NCBI GenBank assembly: GCA_019095985.1
Contig: CM032660.1
Coordinates: forward strand, 15,883,692 to 15,947,691
Length of the DNA: 64,000 bases
Direction: 5' to 3'
From: Streblospio benedicti
Lineage: Eukaryota; Annelida; Polychaeta; Spionida; Spionidae
Below the pieces are notes generated by a model. That model worked only from the letters and a program-made list of their open reading frames with translations. It searched no databases and was not told the DNA's origin. Both the position numbers and the translations under genes were made by a program. Positions 49,811 to 61,844 of the stretch are shown here, in pieces. The stretch's first letter is position 1. Each line of letters begins with the position of its first letter.

Positions 49811-51415
49811 TAATATGAGGGAACCAACAAGTGTCCATGTGGTACAATGACGTAGGCGGAGAAGCAATTAAATCATGTGTTATGACCAATATACCAATTA
49901 TAGCTAGATGCGGGATCGAATGTACTCTAAAGCGTGTTATATTTTGTGTAAATGGCCACAAGATCTCCAACTGCCTACACACCTGTGCCATTAAACCACA
50001 ATCTCACATAGCCGATGCTAGCTCCGAATGCTCCAGAAGACGCCAAAAGCTTAGTGCAATTCGAGGTGGATCGTAGGTGTTCTGGCTTAAATTTTGGAGT
50101 AATCTGGTCGGTTGGGAATAGGCTACTTCTGGTTGGTTGTGGGTCTTTCCGTTTAACTGTGGCGTCGTCTGTTCCTTTGAGACGATGTGTGGTTGACAGA
50201 TGAAACCGTAAGTGACACCACTACGGTTACTATCTGAAGCAATGGATGCATGAAACAGAAGCATCTGTACCAACAGTTGGGTTTTTCACGATGCTCTATG
50301 ATGATTAATGCTGTCTTCTTGGAGGAAATTAAACACTCCTGCTTGGTTCGGTTCCAACTAGTGTTATCACTTCTATGAAGAAGTGGTTTTGATTCTTTTC
50401 GGCGTGTGGGCTCCCGTTTTGGATTTTTGAGTTGTTGATTTGGATATTGGATTGGAAGAATGTGATTGTATTGTAGTCAGTTGACGCCCTATTTTTATTT
50501 TCAATCACCATTGATTTTAAATTGGAAGAAGTAATTATGTAATTAACTAAATAGATGTTGCGAACATATTTAATATGATATTGTATGTAATGTATATATG
50601 TATATATTACTGTATAAGTCACTAGTGAATATGGATGTAAGTCTGAAATAAACTTACCACACAGCCAAGTATACTCGCACTTGACTAAATCGATCAGTCA
50701 ATTAAGCACTCATTCATCTAACACCTTTCCTAATCACATTTGAATTGACCAGAACAGGCAGTAGGGTTAAATCGTACTTAAGTGTAATTAATATGATCCC
50801 GCCGAATTCACTAAAGGCAACCACTGACCATTATGTGAAATGTCGCAAACAGAATCTCTTTAGGCAGACCCGTAAAGGCGAGTTTTCTGAATTGACCAAC
50901 CCAAGTAGCTGAAAAGATTCCGTGAGCTCGGTCAGGCGAGATGGTCAGGTGGCGACTTCACTTGTTACCGCCTTGCTGGCGATGGCCTTCAAGATGTTCC
51001 CGTGTTGGGGATGTTATCCTCATCTGAAAGGCCACAGACCGTTATTTTAGATTATCCTATAAGTTTTGACCAAAAAATATGCACTGGAGACACCATAAAA
51101 GAATGATACTATTTCTTTTCACTTTTGACGTCTTTGTCTATTGGGAGCAACTGGAGCTATCATCGTCAATGGAAATTGGGTGGTAAAGTATTAGCATCGG
51201 TCTGCTAGCCATATGTAAATTCAATGAATCCCTCCCATTGGATGCACGTAATAGCTTAAGACCAACATTTCCAGTGCAGTTATGTGGATGTAGTGAATGT
51301 GTTATCATCTATGATGAAAAAATACATTATCAGTGTGTACGCATACCATTCTTGAAGAACAACACGGGATAGATCTTTGCTGGAATAAGCTGTGACTGCA
51401 TTACTTGCAGCCATC
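49811..51415. other. Region upstream of the transporter gene
   Basis: No gene was recognised. The last few hundred bases should hold the 5' untranslated region and promoter of the transporter; no TATA box was evident. CTTGCAG just before the start codon (51403-51409) could be a splice acceptor, so an upstream noncoding exon is possible. Confidence 0.45.
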
Positions 51416-52561
51416 ATGGCCCCGCTACCGCCCGTGTCGCTCGCGGTGCGGTCGTGCATGCTGCAGGCTCTCGGGGTGCTGGCTGCGGCGTCCACGGCAG
51501 CGTCCATGTGCGCCGCTCAGGTGCTGGATGGAGCTGTGCCTGACTTCCAGCTCAATGCCAGCAGGTACTTGGCCACGTTTGCCATGGCCCTCGTCATGGC
51601 CCTGCTCACGCGAACTCAATCTGTGCGGATTCCCCGCCAGGCGCTGCCGCCTCTTGCTGGGGCCGTGGTGGCCAACATGCTGAACAGTGTGAGCTTCTAC
51701 GGGTCCGCCAGTTTCCTTCCTGTGGGCACCTCTGCTGGCACCTTCTCGGCACTCACCGTGGCCTGGGCCGCTGCCTGGGCCGCCGTCCGGTGCCGCCTCA
51801 CTCCACTGGTGGGGCTGGCGGCCGCACTCTCCATCCTCGGTGTCATCCTCGTGTCGCAGCCGCTAGTTCTGTTCAAACATTTCGATTTGCACCGGAACCC
51901 GGCAAGCAATTGGAGAAGTCCCTGTCGCAGTACAAATCACATGACTTCTTTTGAATATCTGTTTGAATCTAATGTGACAGTGGAAGCTGACAACTTACCG
52001 CTGCAGTATGATTCTGAAGTGCATAGCGGCGGGGGAACTGAATGGATAGGGTACCTAATTTTGACAGCTGCTGGGGGTTTTATGGTGTTGGGTTTGGAAT
52101 TCTCGTCACAGGTACAAAAGCATGTAGAATCAACAGCTTTAAGCACCCTCTGGATGTCACTATCAATAATCATTTTGTCCATTGTAGTAAGCGCTATAGC
52201 GGAGCCCATGGTGATTCTCACAGACGGATTTTGTATTTCGATGGTCATCATTCATGCTTTAGGTGCATCTGTATTCTTCATTTCCTGTATATTTCTCACA
52301 AAGTACTTGCCATCAGTGGTGATGGCATTCATAATTAACTATGAGTTTATCTTTCTCATGATTTCTCAGCAAACGTTTATGTCCTCCATCCATCCTGGTC
52401 TGGGCAACTGGCTAGAGTGGCTGGGGACTGCAGTATGTCTTCTGGGATGTGTTCTAGGACCAGTCGGTGACTACATAGCCACCGCTCGGTCAAAGCCGGG
52501 CGAATATGCGGATTTGGATAATGAGACGCCTGATGATGTTATGGAGAAAAGTGCACCATAA
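51416..52561 (+). CDS. EamA/SLC35-like ten-helix membrane transporter
   Basis: A single-exon ATG frame (CATCATGG context) of 381 residues. Hydrophobic segments lie near residues 14-36, 50-65, 76-100, 104-124, 129-151, 210-229, 243-262, 272-294, 298-318 and 333-355. That is two repeats of five, the layout of the drug/metabolite transporter superfamily. A hydrophilic loop (152-209) with NVT at 186-188 separates the halves, and the tail (356-381) is acidic. It probably moves a small metabolite or nucleotide-sugar-like solute; the substrate cannot be told. The first 480 bases are far richer in GC than the rest, and introns are absent, so a retrocopy origin is possible. A related fragment is at 63133-63217. 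An earlier GTG at 51392 is not needed. Confidence 0.85.
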   Translation: MAPLPPVSLAVRSCMLQALGVLAAASTAASMCAAQVLDGAVPDFQLNASRYLATFAMALVMALLTRTQSVRIPRQALPPLAGAVVANMLNSVSFYGSASFLPVGTSAGTFSALTVAWAAAWAAVRCRLTPLVGLAAALSILGVILVSQPLVLFKHFDLHRNPASNWRSPCRSTNHMTSFEYLFESNVTVEADNLPLQYDSEVHSGGGTEWIGYLILTAAGGFMVLGLEFSSQVQKHVESTALSTLWMSLSIIILSIVVSAIAEPMVILTDGFCISMVIIHALGASVFFISCIFLTKYLPSVVMAFIINYEFIFLMISQQTFMSSIHPGLGNWLEWLGTAVCLLGCVLGPVGDYIATARSKPGEYADLDNETPDDVMEKSAP

Positions 52562-52614
52562 AATGCGTGGGCGTCATCTCAGCTATTTCGATGTGGTGTT
52601 TACAGCGAGGACTC

Positions 52615-52620
52615 AATAAA
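52615..52620 (+). terminator. AATAAA polyadenylation signal of the transporter
   Basis: The canonical AATAAA lies 54 bases after the stop codon of the transporter, a usual distance for a short 3' untranslated region. Confidence 0.6.
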
Positions 52621-52639
52621 CGTTTCATGGTCTGTAAGT

Positions 52640-53639
52640 TTTATTCACTGGTGGATCATGCAAGCAACCGTCATGAAATATGATGATTATGTTTTTAGTT
52701 GTTAACATGCCCTGGAAAATCCTATGGACATTCTCCAAAGGGTCCAGCGTCTTAAAAATGAGCACTTTGGTATGAAGCCTGTCCTTTGATATCATGTTAT
52801 ATTATAAAAATTAGTCATTCAAGAAGCTATTGGTTATTGCACTTCCATTGTTAGTATTTTATTTTTCACCTAAGGATTTGTAAGTTTCATAAAGGTTTTC
52901 TGCGTATTTAATTTGACATTTATAAATCATCAACCAAAATAGTATTAATGGTTAAGGTATAAGAATATTATTACAACTATTATCGCGTCTCTTCAGCAGC
53001 TGATCAGCAGCTGAACCAAAACCCCGTATTTGTTTTATAGTTTGAATGTGGTACCAGCATGAATGAGGTAGTTTCTAATTTTAGACGCACGTAAAAGCAT
53101 GTGTAGCAATGTCTAGTGAAAACTAAACTGATATAAGTATTACGCATAGGAGGAAAGGAATTTGAAAGCAGTGGATACAAATTTTGTACAAAGTGTAAGT
53201 GTATTGTTATGAAAGTAACATTAAAGTAACATTATTTCATATAAAGTAGATAGTACTTAATAAATGACGTAATAAATGAAACGTTAAAAAGAATGTTGAA
53301 TATGATGTTCAGTGTTTACCATTTTAATGTTTTACTGAGAAACAGCATGACAGGTTTCATAAAAGGCCTTGAAGCCTCAGGGCACAGTCTACTACAAGAA
53401 ATTGTCATGTCTCAATTTTATATTAAGAGTACTTTATTTGCATATTGAAGAACTGTGATCTTTTTATTTCAATGCGTTTAAAATTCATACGTGTAATTTT
53501 CTAGCATTATTTTGTGGTGCACTTATGAACCGCAGGCCATGGCCAACTCTACCCTACTCTCCCAGTCAGTGCAGGTCACGTCCCCAAATCACTTCTCTGA
53601 AAGCCGCCGCCGGGCCGCGACCTCGTCTGACTAAACATC
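52640..53639. other. Intergenic, downstream of the transporter
   Basis: AT-rich DNA with the motif CAGCAGCTGATCAGCAGCTG near 52995 and a short GC-rich patch near 53560-53630. No exon was recognised. Confidence 0.45.
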
Positions 53640-54148
53640 TATAAAACTCAGTCAATTCTGTCGGGCTATAGTGTAAGGCCTAGGTTAAGTATGGCGATAT
53701 TTGATAAACTTATTAAACCGGTTTGTATGTATGGATGTGAAGCATGGATATAATCTGCATTAAATGTCAGAAATCGAGAATGTGATTTAGAGAGCCTATT
53801 CATGCAATTTAAGAAAGCTCCTATAGAAAAGGTTCATGTAAAGTATTGTAAAATTGCACTTGGTGTTAATAACAAAAGCTCCAATGTGGCGGTGAGTGGT
53901 GAATTGGGTAGACTTCCTATCATGATTGATATTATGCTACATTCGTTAAAATTCTATATACATGTGAAAGAAAATAAGTCAAATAATCCTTTATTACAGT
54001 GTGCTATTGTAGAAACTGAATCCAGACAATGTAAATGGTTAAAGTTGATGCAGTGTGCACTTAAAGCTTCTCCGGGTTTACAATTACATAATCTACAAGT
54101 AAAAGATACTCCGGTAGTAGCAAAGAGTTTGAAATATTTGTATGTTAA

Positions 54149-55056
54149 GGGGACTGTGAACTCTTTTCTTAGGATTTTATTAAACTTTGATTTTCTCACT
54201 CATTATTGCTTCAATTCTTACAAATTACACCTTATTTTGTAGATAATTATCTAATCTAATGACACAACATGTTTTGAATTGTGTAGATTGATGAAAAAAA
54301 ATTATAAAGCAATTAATGAAAAAATGACAAATTTGCCTGTGAAGCATATAACTGATAGTAAAACATCGAAATGACCAAAATCACTATTCAGTTACAAAAT
54401 TTGTATATTTATCTAGAAAACCTTGCCTCAATTTTTTTATATTTTTCCTATTTATCATTTTACATGCATTTTAAGTTTCAAAACCACCTATTTTCTGAAT
54501 TTTCTTGCAAATCAATACAAAAACGTTCATAATTCATCAACGAAATAAAAAAAATCAAAATCCCTAGTAAGGTTTTCTTCAGAATGCATATATCTTCAAA
54601 TATATACACGTTTGTGAAAATTTGATTTCATGGTTAAGGAGAAATATAAAAAGAAAAATTCATCCACTATGCAAACTTAGTTTTGAGAAAATGGGCTTTA
54701 AACATGGCCTATCAATATACATTGATAGTAGTTGATGTCTATAAAATGTATCATATAAGAAAAACTATTGATGATAAAAGGTTCATTTTAAAAAGATGTG
54801 GTTCTTTATCATTTATAGCATACAAAACATTGAAAATGTAAAAAATTAATTTTTAGCCCATATAACCTTATAAGCCTGCAAAGAATGAGTCATTGCTTTT
54901 CACTCTAGCTTGGTCTTTACAAAATGCGTTGTAATGGGAAAACTATTGAAGATAAAAGGTTCATTTCAAAACATGTTGTTCTTCATAGTTTAAAGTATAA
55001 TAAATATTAAAAAGCTGAAAATAGAATATTTTTCCCTTAAAGAGTTCACAGTACCC
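54149..55056. mobile_element. 908-bp TTAA-type (piggyBac-like) non-autonomous element
   Basis: The ends GGGGACTGTGAACTCTTT and (reverse complement) GGGTACTGTGAACTCTTT are 18-bp inverted repeats with one difference. TTAA flanks both sides (54145-54148 and 55057-55060). Deleting the element and one TTAA rejoins the host LINE in frame as KYLYVNMWKKEVHG. There is no transposase. Inside, about 85 bp near 54765 and 54935 are imperfect copies (AAAACTATTGA, GATAAAAGGTTCATTT). Confidence 0.85.
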
Positions 55057-55775
55057 TTAATATGTGGAAGAAAGAGGTCCATGGTAATAATATAAACCAA
55101 TTACATGGCAAACTATGTACGTATCGGAAAATTAAGCAAAACTTTTGTTATGAAAATTATTTAGATGATGTTAAAAATAGAGATGATCGATCTGCTGTTA
55201 CTAAATTAAGAATCAGTGCACATAAGTTATTTATTGAAAGAGATATATTAGGCCACCTCTTGACCGGAATGAGAGAATTTGCTCTCACTGTCTTGTAAAT
55301 AAAAAGGCACACATTGAGGATGAGTTCCATGCTTTAATAGTTTGTCCTAAATATTATGAAAAAAAGAAAAGTAATTTTTAATTCAGTTGAATGTATATGT
55401 TCTAATTTTAAAGATTTGGATGATTATGAAAAATTTATATTTATTATGTCAGCTGAAGGTCAAATAAGTAAACTGGTTAGTCAACTTTGTAAACATGTTA
55501 TTTTATATGACAAAGAAAATTGACATTCATATCACTTTGGAGCTCAGTATCTAATATGATGACATTTGGAATAGTTGATATACTATATTTTTATATAAAA
55601 TAAGCTGTACTATACTATATTAGTGTATAATATAGTACCGTGCATAAGTGTAACATAATCCCATAGTTAGTTTAGTGTGTTTTGTAATTTTGTATATATG
55701 TTTAATTCTTGGTTGTGTTGGTTTATTTTTGGTAGTACTGATAGATTTAATGTAAATCTAAGGTAAAAATAAACT

Positions 55776-55806
55776 CATTCTTATTCTTATTCTTATTCTT
55801 ATTCAT
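55776..55806. repeat. (TTATTC)n LINE tail
   Basis: About four or five units of TTATTC at the 3' end of the LINE. Confidence 0.85.
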
Positions 55807-56041
55807 CTAACACTGTGAGGCATCTATCACTTAACCTCAACTACTGTTAGTTTAAAGTCAAGTACCATTAAACTCTGTTGCCAAACCCTGGAGTTCTTGT
55901 CTCATTACACTTCTTTCACCACATCTCTCATAGTTGCACCACCCAAGAATTATTTCGTTTATTAGGCTGATTATTGACTGGAAATTGATGTACATCTGTA
56001 TAATATACATGTATTTGGTATGTAGGTTATGATTTCATTGT

Positions 56042-56600
56042 GTCGCTTCAGTAGCTGAAGCGAAAGCCTTGTGATCACTTTGTTTCTATGTATGTATGTG
56101 TGTATGTATGTATGTGTGTATGTATGTATGTATGTATGTATGTATGTATGTATGTATGTATGTATGTATGTATGTATGTATGTATGTATGTATGTATGTA
56201 TGTATGTATGTATGTATGTATGTATGTATGTATGTATGTATGTATGTATGTATGTATGTATGTATGTATGTATGTATGTATGTATGTATGTATGTATGTA
56301 TGTATGTATGTATGTATGTATGTATGTATGTATGTATGTATGTATGTATGTATGTATGTATGTATGTATGTATGTATGTATCTATGTATCTATGTATCTA
56401 TGTATCTATGTATGTATCTATGTATCTATGTATCTATGTATGTATCTATGTATCTATGTAAGTATGTATGTCTCCGGACAAGCTAGAGCTTTTACCGTTA
56501 CACCGATTTTGTTCAAACTTTATACAGCTATGAGTTATGAGGCGACACCGAAGTGATTTGATTTTGGGCGCTCTGCTAATTAAATTGTGTGTGTTAGAAG
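56042..56600. repeat. (TATG)n microsatellite inside a possible mobile element
   Basis: (TATG)n with TATC variants near the 3' side covers about 56087-56472. It is preceded by the stem CGCTTCAG-TAG-CTGAAGCG and followed by unrelated non-repeat DNA (TCTCCGGACAAGCTAG). A hairpin beside a tetranucleotide array resembles the layout of Helitron-related non-autonomous elements, but that is only a guess. The open frames of Met-Tyr-Val-Cys are artefacts. Confidence 0.6.
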
Positions 56601-56857
56601 GTTATTTATGACATTTTAATGATATACAATGCACTTAGCCAGCACGAAAAAATCAATATTTCACCCAAGCAGCAAAGTCAAAACCATCATTATAAAATCA
56701 ATATGCCTGCTGCAAATTAATAAAATCAATATCGCGCACACATGCACAGTACAATCACACTGTGATATTATTTGTGGCTAATTTAATTATTGTGTGCTTT
56801 TAATCAAGATTCCCATAACGTTTTAGTCAACTTTTACCAGTTGAACTTGAATAAGTC

Positions 56858-57003
56858 AACGTTGTTCTAGCGATGCCGTGTTCTTTGAACACTTCTGATC
56901 TAGTTTGTAGTTTTGCAGTTCTGTTGATTGATAAAAAGAGTATCAAATTGGAGATTTTGCCTTCATAAGTAGCATTAACGAACAACAAAACTATAAATAA
57001 AAT
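56858..57003 (-). repeat. Dispersed foldback-family arm and linked repeat
   Basis: GTTGTTCTAGCGATGCCGTG, TTTGAACACTTCTGATCTAG matches the reverse orientation of the 60437-60515 arm. Downstream, AGTAGCATTAACGAACAAC and AAACTATAAATAAAAT match 30936-30975. Confidence 0.5.
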
Positions 57004-57390
57004 TAATGCATGAGTTCCGTATTTGACATATTCAGTTTAATGACATCGCCATATTCCTTTGTTTCTCATATTTTTATGACTTTGTGTTGCATAAGGTTGA
57101 AAGAAGTTGTTTTTTCATTTACTCTCTAATCGTGTACAGAATATCTGCATTGTTACATCTGTGAAATGACAACTCCCATGTGATATAGTCGAGGTCAGGC
57201 CGTCTCTTAATGGAGATGCGTTTCCCCTCAGGTTGAAGCATTTCCGACAGAGCTGCAAAACATTTTATTTGGACTAGCTGTGAATGTGAAAGCGCTGGGT
57301 TGGAAACGTAACACGTATATTTCATAGCATTATAGATAGGCGTTAAGTCTGTCTTCTAAGTTTTTAATTGTGATCCAGGCCAGTGAAATG

Positions 57391-57540
57391 CATGGGCCCT
57401 AGCATCATGATAGCGAAGACAGGTTATGTTTAGAGCTATGATTTACTAATACTATACCATACATATTAATATTATTATATATAAGGGTAACTAACAGACA
57501 CAAAACCAGGTTGAATAATTCAATTCCAATAATCTCATAC
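57391..57540. repeat. Dispersed repeat, copy 3 of 3
   Basis: GGGCCCTAGCATCATG, ACTATACCATACATATTA and AAGGGTAACTAACAGACACA match the word order of the two other copies. Confidence 0.4.
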
Positions 57541-58998
57541 AACTTTATTGTTTCAAAATAATAATGGAATTGCATAAATGGCCACGTTGACTAACACCAA
57601 CTGTCATTCGAATTATCTTAGTCAAGTCTTTCTTCTTGGAAACACAAGAGCAAAATCACCACAACCTTTAGCTAAACTACATGTACAATTCCCTAGCTAA
57701 CAATTAGGTACACTACATAGGCGAGGAGATTCGTTGCCTTGCACGTTTCTTATTACTCCCTGATCCAGGTAAGATGATACCATTTCTCGGCAGGGAATAA
57801 AGGGTAATTGATGTCCAGACAAATCCAAATTGTGTTATATGTTGCATTTACGTTCATGAACACGTGCACATGTACATAACGTTGCAGTTACATTTTCAAT
57901 ACTAGAAACAAAACAACGCAGACGGAGAGAACATACAGAATAATAGACAGAGAATATATGACATCAGAATAAAATGGACGTAGGTTCACAAACAAACGCT
58001 AAATGCATATTTTGTAGTAGTTTCCCTTGATTTTGTTTAGAAAAAAAAAACTGCATCGATTCACGGTCCAAAATATGCCAACACCAATTTAATATGGAGC
58101 AGCCAAGTAAAGAATAATTATTTGTGATAACAAAATAGTTATTGCCTTATAATTCTGTCGCAGATTGCAGTTTTACATTTGGATACAGTTTCCTTGGTAA
58201 CCAGGTAATAAATATCTCACTTTTTATTTTATTTTCTATCTTATTTGTTATTTAAATATGAAATTTCAAATTCAAATTTAGTGTGAAATGGCACCTATAA
58301 GAAGTGTGCGAAATATTATTCTGCTTAAGAAATAATTTTTAATTTAAAATTTGATATTTGAACAACAACAAAAGACAAATATATGATAAAAAATGAAACT
58401 ACAGATGTTGTTCACTACATGAAAAGACTCTTATATAGGTAATAAAATAAAACAATTATAATAGTAATTGGATTCAGTGTCGCTCAAGAAATACGATTGA
58501 ATATGATGCTCTTCTTTCATAATACATGTATATACGGCTATTTATCTCAAGGACGTGTGTGTGTGTGGGGGGGGTTACTCCGAACAAAAAAATTAGGTGA
58601 CCCTACTTTTTTGTTCCCAGTAAAATGGGGCGGGAGTGTCAAATGTGAATGCGTGTTGCAGGAATATAATGTTTCAATATAAACCAAACCAATGAGAATT
58701 TTAAACCTATATTCAATACCGAACTCAAAATACATAATAACGATCCATAAGTGTATCAATGAATCAATCACTTATTCCACAACCATAAATATATACTTTA
58801 TATATTTTGTATTTTATTTAAAGGTTATGCTCAGTCGCCAAACAAGTATGCTTGTACAGAAGCATTATGATGTGTTCAGTGCCTTCTGAAAGTCTCTTTC
58901 ATTCAAACAGCGCATTAAAGTATGTAGAGCAATCTAAATAAAACGCAATAATAGCTGGCATATAATCAACAAAACACGTGAATGCCAGAAATGTCAAC
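57541..58998. other. Intergenic, no gene recognised
   Basis: AT-rich noncoding DNA. A GT/G run lies near 58555-58575. Open frames are short and without motifs. Confidence 0.5.
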
Positions 58999-59119
58999 CG
59001 AATGATTTTCGTCAGACGTAACTTGGACGGTGCACGTAAGAAGTCGCCTATCTCTGCCATGTAAAATGGGACGTCTGCCGTTGGAAATCCACGGCACGTC
59101 TGGCGAAAATCATTCGATT
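58999..59119. repeat. Hairpin with 21-bp arms
   Basis: CGAATGATTTTCGTCAGACG and the reverse complement of the right side, CGAATGATTTTCGCCAGACG, differ at one base; the loop is about 75 bp. It could be a small MITE. No target duplication was seen. Confidence 0.6.
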
Positions 59120-59720
59120 ATGCAAAATAACGTGACCCTGTGTTTTAGTTGAGGAGACGGCATTTTTTTTTAAAGGTGAAATAAGTATTAAATGTGAAGA
59201 ATATAAATATTATTTTCATCACACTTGCAATGGATAAGGCATCGTCTATTGATACTGGGTTTTACAGAACAAATATGATTTTGACTGAGCAATATCTTTA
59301 AGCAAAATTAAATTAGATTGAATATATTGTCATATTACGGCAGTACAGACCGGCCATCATTGCAATAATAAGAACGAGTACAGGAGCAGGGAACAAACCT
59401 CCCATTTCACATGGCCGATCCTAGCTCCAGATCCTCCAAATTAGCCCAATCTGTCATTTCGGGATGGATCGGCGTAAATAGATCAATAGTTGTTACGTAA
59501 GAAGTTGAAGCATGCTAAAGTCACCGAGTCGCACAAGCCGCCAGGGACGTTGTAGGTGAAGGAAAATTGCCGATATAGAAGAAGCATGACGAAGAGGTGC
59601 GTGATGATCGGCTGCCGAAAATAGTGGCGGCGTCCCTCTTCGTGGCTATCAAACCGTGAAATCCCACCAGCTTCGGTCTTTCAACAAGTGTTTTCTCTTC
59701 TAAACAGCAGCACGATTGAC

Positions 59721-59942
59721 TCAGGGCCGTGCCCAAAATCTCCTCTGAGTATATGGTCGTCTCTGCTGGCCAGCACCAACATGAACATCTTCAAGGTCGC
59801 CTTCTGAAGCCTCATCATCTTCATCTTCTACAGTCGCTTGTATTATTCTCTCTCTTCTTTCCTCTTCCTGGTGTTGTTGTTGAGCTACAGCAAGATTAAG
59901 TACAACGGCTGCCATTGTTGCCATTATTCGTTGCCTAATCAT
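59721..59942 (-). pseudogene. Possible Harbinger-type (HARBI1/ALP1-like) transposase start
   Basis: ATG-started: QRIMATMAAVVLNLAVA, an acidic stretch, then RRPYTQRRFWARP. The last string matches the RRxYxxRxxWxRP start of the Harbinger transposase core in many marine animals. After it the frame ends, and no further transposase motif was recognised down to 59521. Confidence 0.35.
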
Positions 59943-60273
59943 CGTGAATACGTGTTTGAGTAACTTTACACAACTATACCAAAGTTATTCAATTATGAGC
60001 AGTTTGCCAATTAAAATGTGCTTTCCATAGTGCCATTTTGGGTCCATTTTCAACATTTTCTGCAATAGTTTCGTTGATGCTTGTGAGAAAGCATTCAAAC
60101 TTTGTACAATGCTTACATGCCTACTCATCAATAACTGTATTCAATGTTGGCACTTTGCCAATTAGAGTTTACCTTTCAGGGGGCCATTTTGATTATTTTT
60201 CTTTCTATTTTTCCACTATCGTTTCAATACTGTTCAAAACACGACCATCGAATTGGCATAGTGGTTATATTGG

Positions 60274-60515
60274 AATAAAAGTGCTCAGAGAGCACAGCAT
60301 TACCATATTAATGTCGACTCATGGGCAATAGATATTTACTTTAGCCATGTTTAGAAAGTGCCTGCAATCCAATGCCAATAACATAGATGTAGGATGATTC
60401 AGGCATCAAGTAAGACTTTTTTTTCTGCTTTGATTGCAAAGCAAACATCTTTATTGCCCACGGGTCAATGTTGCTCTAGCGACGCTGTGCTCTCTGAGCA
60501 CTTTTTATCTAGTTA
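60274..60515. repeat. Foldback, founding copy of a small dispersed family
   Basis: The left arm 60274-60346 (AAGTGCTCAGAGAGCACAGC ... GGGCAATA) and right arm 60437-60515 are imperfect reverse complements. The inner palindrome GTGCTCAGAGAGCAC occurs in both arms. Similar arms lie at 24317-24392 and 56858-56906. Confidence 0.7.
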
Positions 60516-61840
60516 CGAAAGTGACTGTCAATCATAACGCGTACAGTTGAACTAGATGTACATGTACATAAACATTTTATGACGCATCTCTTCACTCCAT
60601 ATTTGGAGATGGCGTCAATGTCCTATATTCCTCCATCTGTCGACCTTACAATTGTGTAAATGATTGAGAATATGATGAAATACATGAAATTACTAATAAG
60701 TGATGTAATTAATTTTACAGAATGCTGATGGACATGTAAGCAATGAACAAATTGCATACACGTATTCCACACACCACTACGTCGTTTGAGCACTTCCTAA
60801 TAATTTTGTTGGTAAAACTCACCATTTGGGCTACACAGGGCCGGCGGCACATGTTGGCAAAACTCCGCTTTTCCCTGGGAGCATCTGGTCAAATTCCAGC
60901 TGAGGTCGGTCATATGGTCCACTGACATATGCGCTGTGTTGTTACATCGGAAATTGCTTTGAGCCCAAAGACATGGCTGAACCAATGACGAGTAACACAG
61001 CACAGGCGCACTTGCTTTTACCAAACCACACTGAAATACACTGATAAAAGTTCTTTTTACAAAATTAATCAATCATATAGCCGTAACATTACAGTGCATC
61101 TCTGAAGCACCTTGGTAACAGTTGATAAAATGTTGAGTATGTTGATTTAGATATTTTGATGTTACTATATAATTGATGAGTGGACTTATCTAGGTGCATA
61201 TAGAACAACGACCGAACTCTGACCGGCTAATTAAGATGTTTTAGCATACCGTATACATGTATGCAACAAGGCCCATTTCTTGCTTCTTATAAAACAACTT
61301 CTAGGGCATACCGATCTCCATTTTGCCTTTTTCATGTACAATAAGCTGATAAGACAGCTCATTACGGTGTTTGGAATAGTACATGAACTTAGGCCTAGAA
61401 AAAATGATCCTGTGGTTCCGGTAACCCTAGCTAACCCATTTTAACCTCCCGAACCTAATCTTTTTATTGAGTTTTTTTTATAAAAACTTCGAACCTATGG
61501 ATTCAGACATAAAATAATATACTAATTTTAGTGATCCAATAAAAAATCATATGTAATTCATCATTTTTGTTTAATTTTACCATCATGTTGTGTATGCAGT
61601 CACTTTGGTTTTCTATGTGGAGTAAAAAAAGAAGTGGCCCCTACCTAACCTAATTTTTTGAGGTAAAAAAATATGAAGAAAAAAAAATAAAATTACCTAC
61701 CTTACTAACATATATTTTAAAATCATGTTACCGGAACCAAACAATCTAGGCTTTATTCTTGTATTATGTGGGCCTTTGTGCTATTGCCCAGACTAAGTTG
61801 GCTCCAGTACTGTATAAACTATTATGAGGGTTGAATAATC
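60516..61840. other. Intergenic, no gene recognised
   Basis: AT-rich sequence, with A-rich low-complexity patches near 61450-61700. Open frames at 60743 and 60797 are overlapping opposite-strand shadows with no motif. Confidence 0.5.
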
Positions 61841-61844
61841 CGCA

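Larger units (their letters stand above)
53640..55806 (+). mobile_element. LINE 3' part, split by a TTAA element
   Basis: The protein tail reads IFDKLIKPVCMYGCEAW, then KYCKIALGVNNKSSNVAVSG, ELGRLPI, and, beyond the inserted element, TYRKIKQNFCYENYLDDVKN and TKLRISAHKLFIERD. This is the C-terminal region downstream of the catalytic core in jockey/CR1-superfamily LINEs. Stops and frameshifts are present. The 3' end carries (TTATTC)n at 55776-55806, a typical LINE tail. The 5' truncation is near 53640. A 908-bp element sits inside it at 54149-55056. Confidence 0.7.

Noticed and set aside
56071-56556. Open frames of 121-161 residues rich in Met-Tyr-Val-Cys
   Set aside because: All three frames read the same (TATG)n array.
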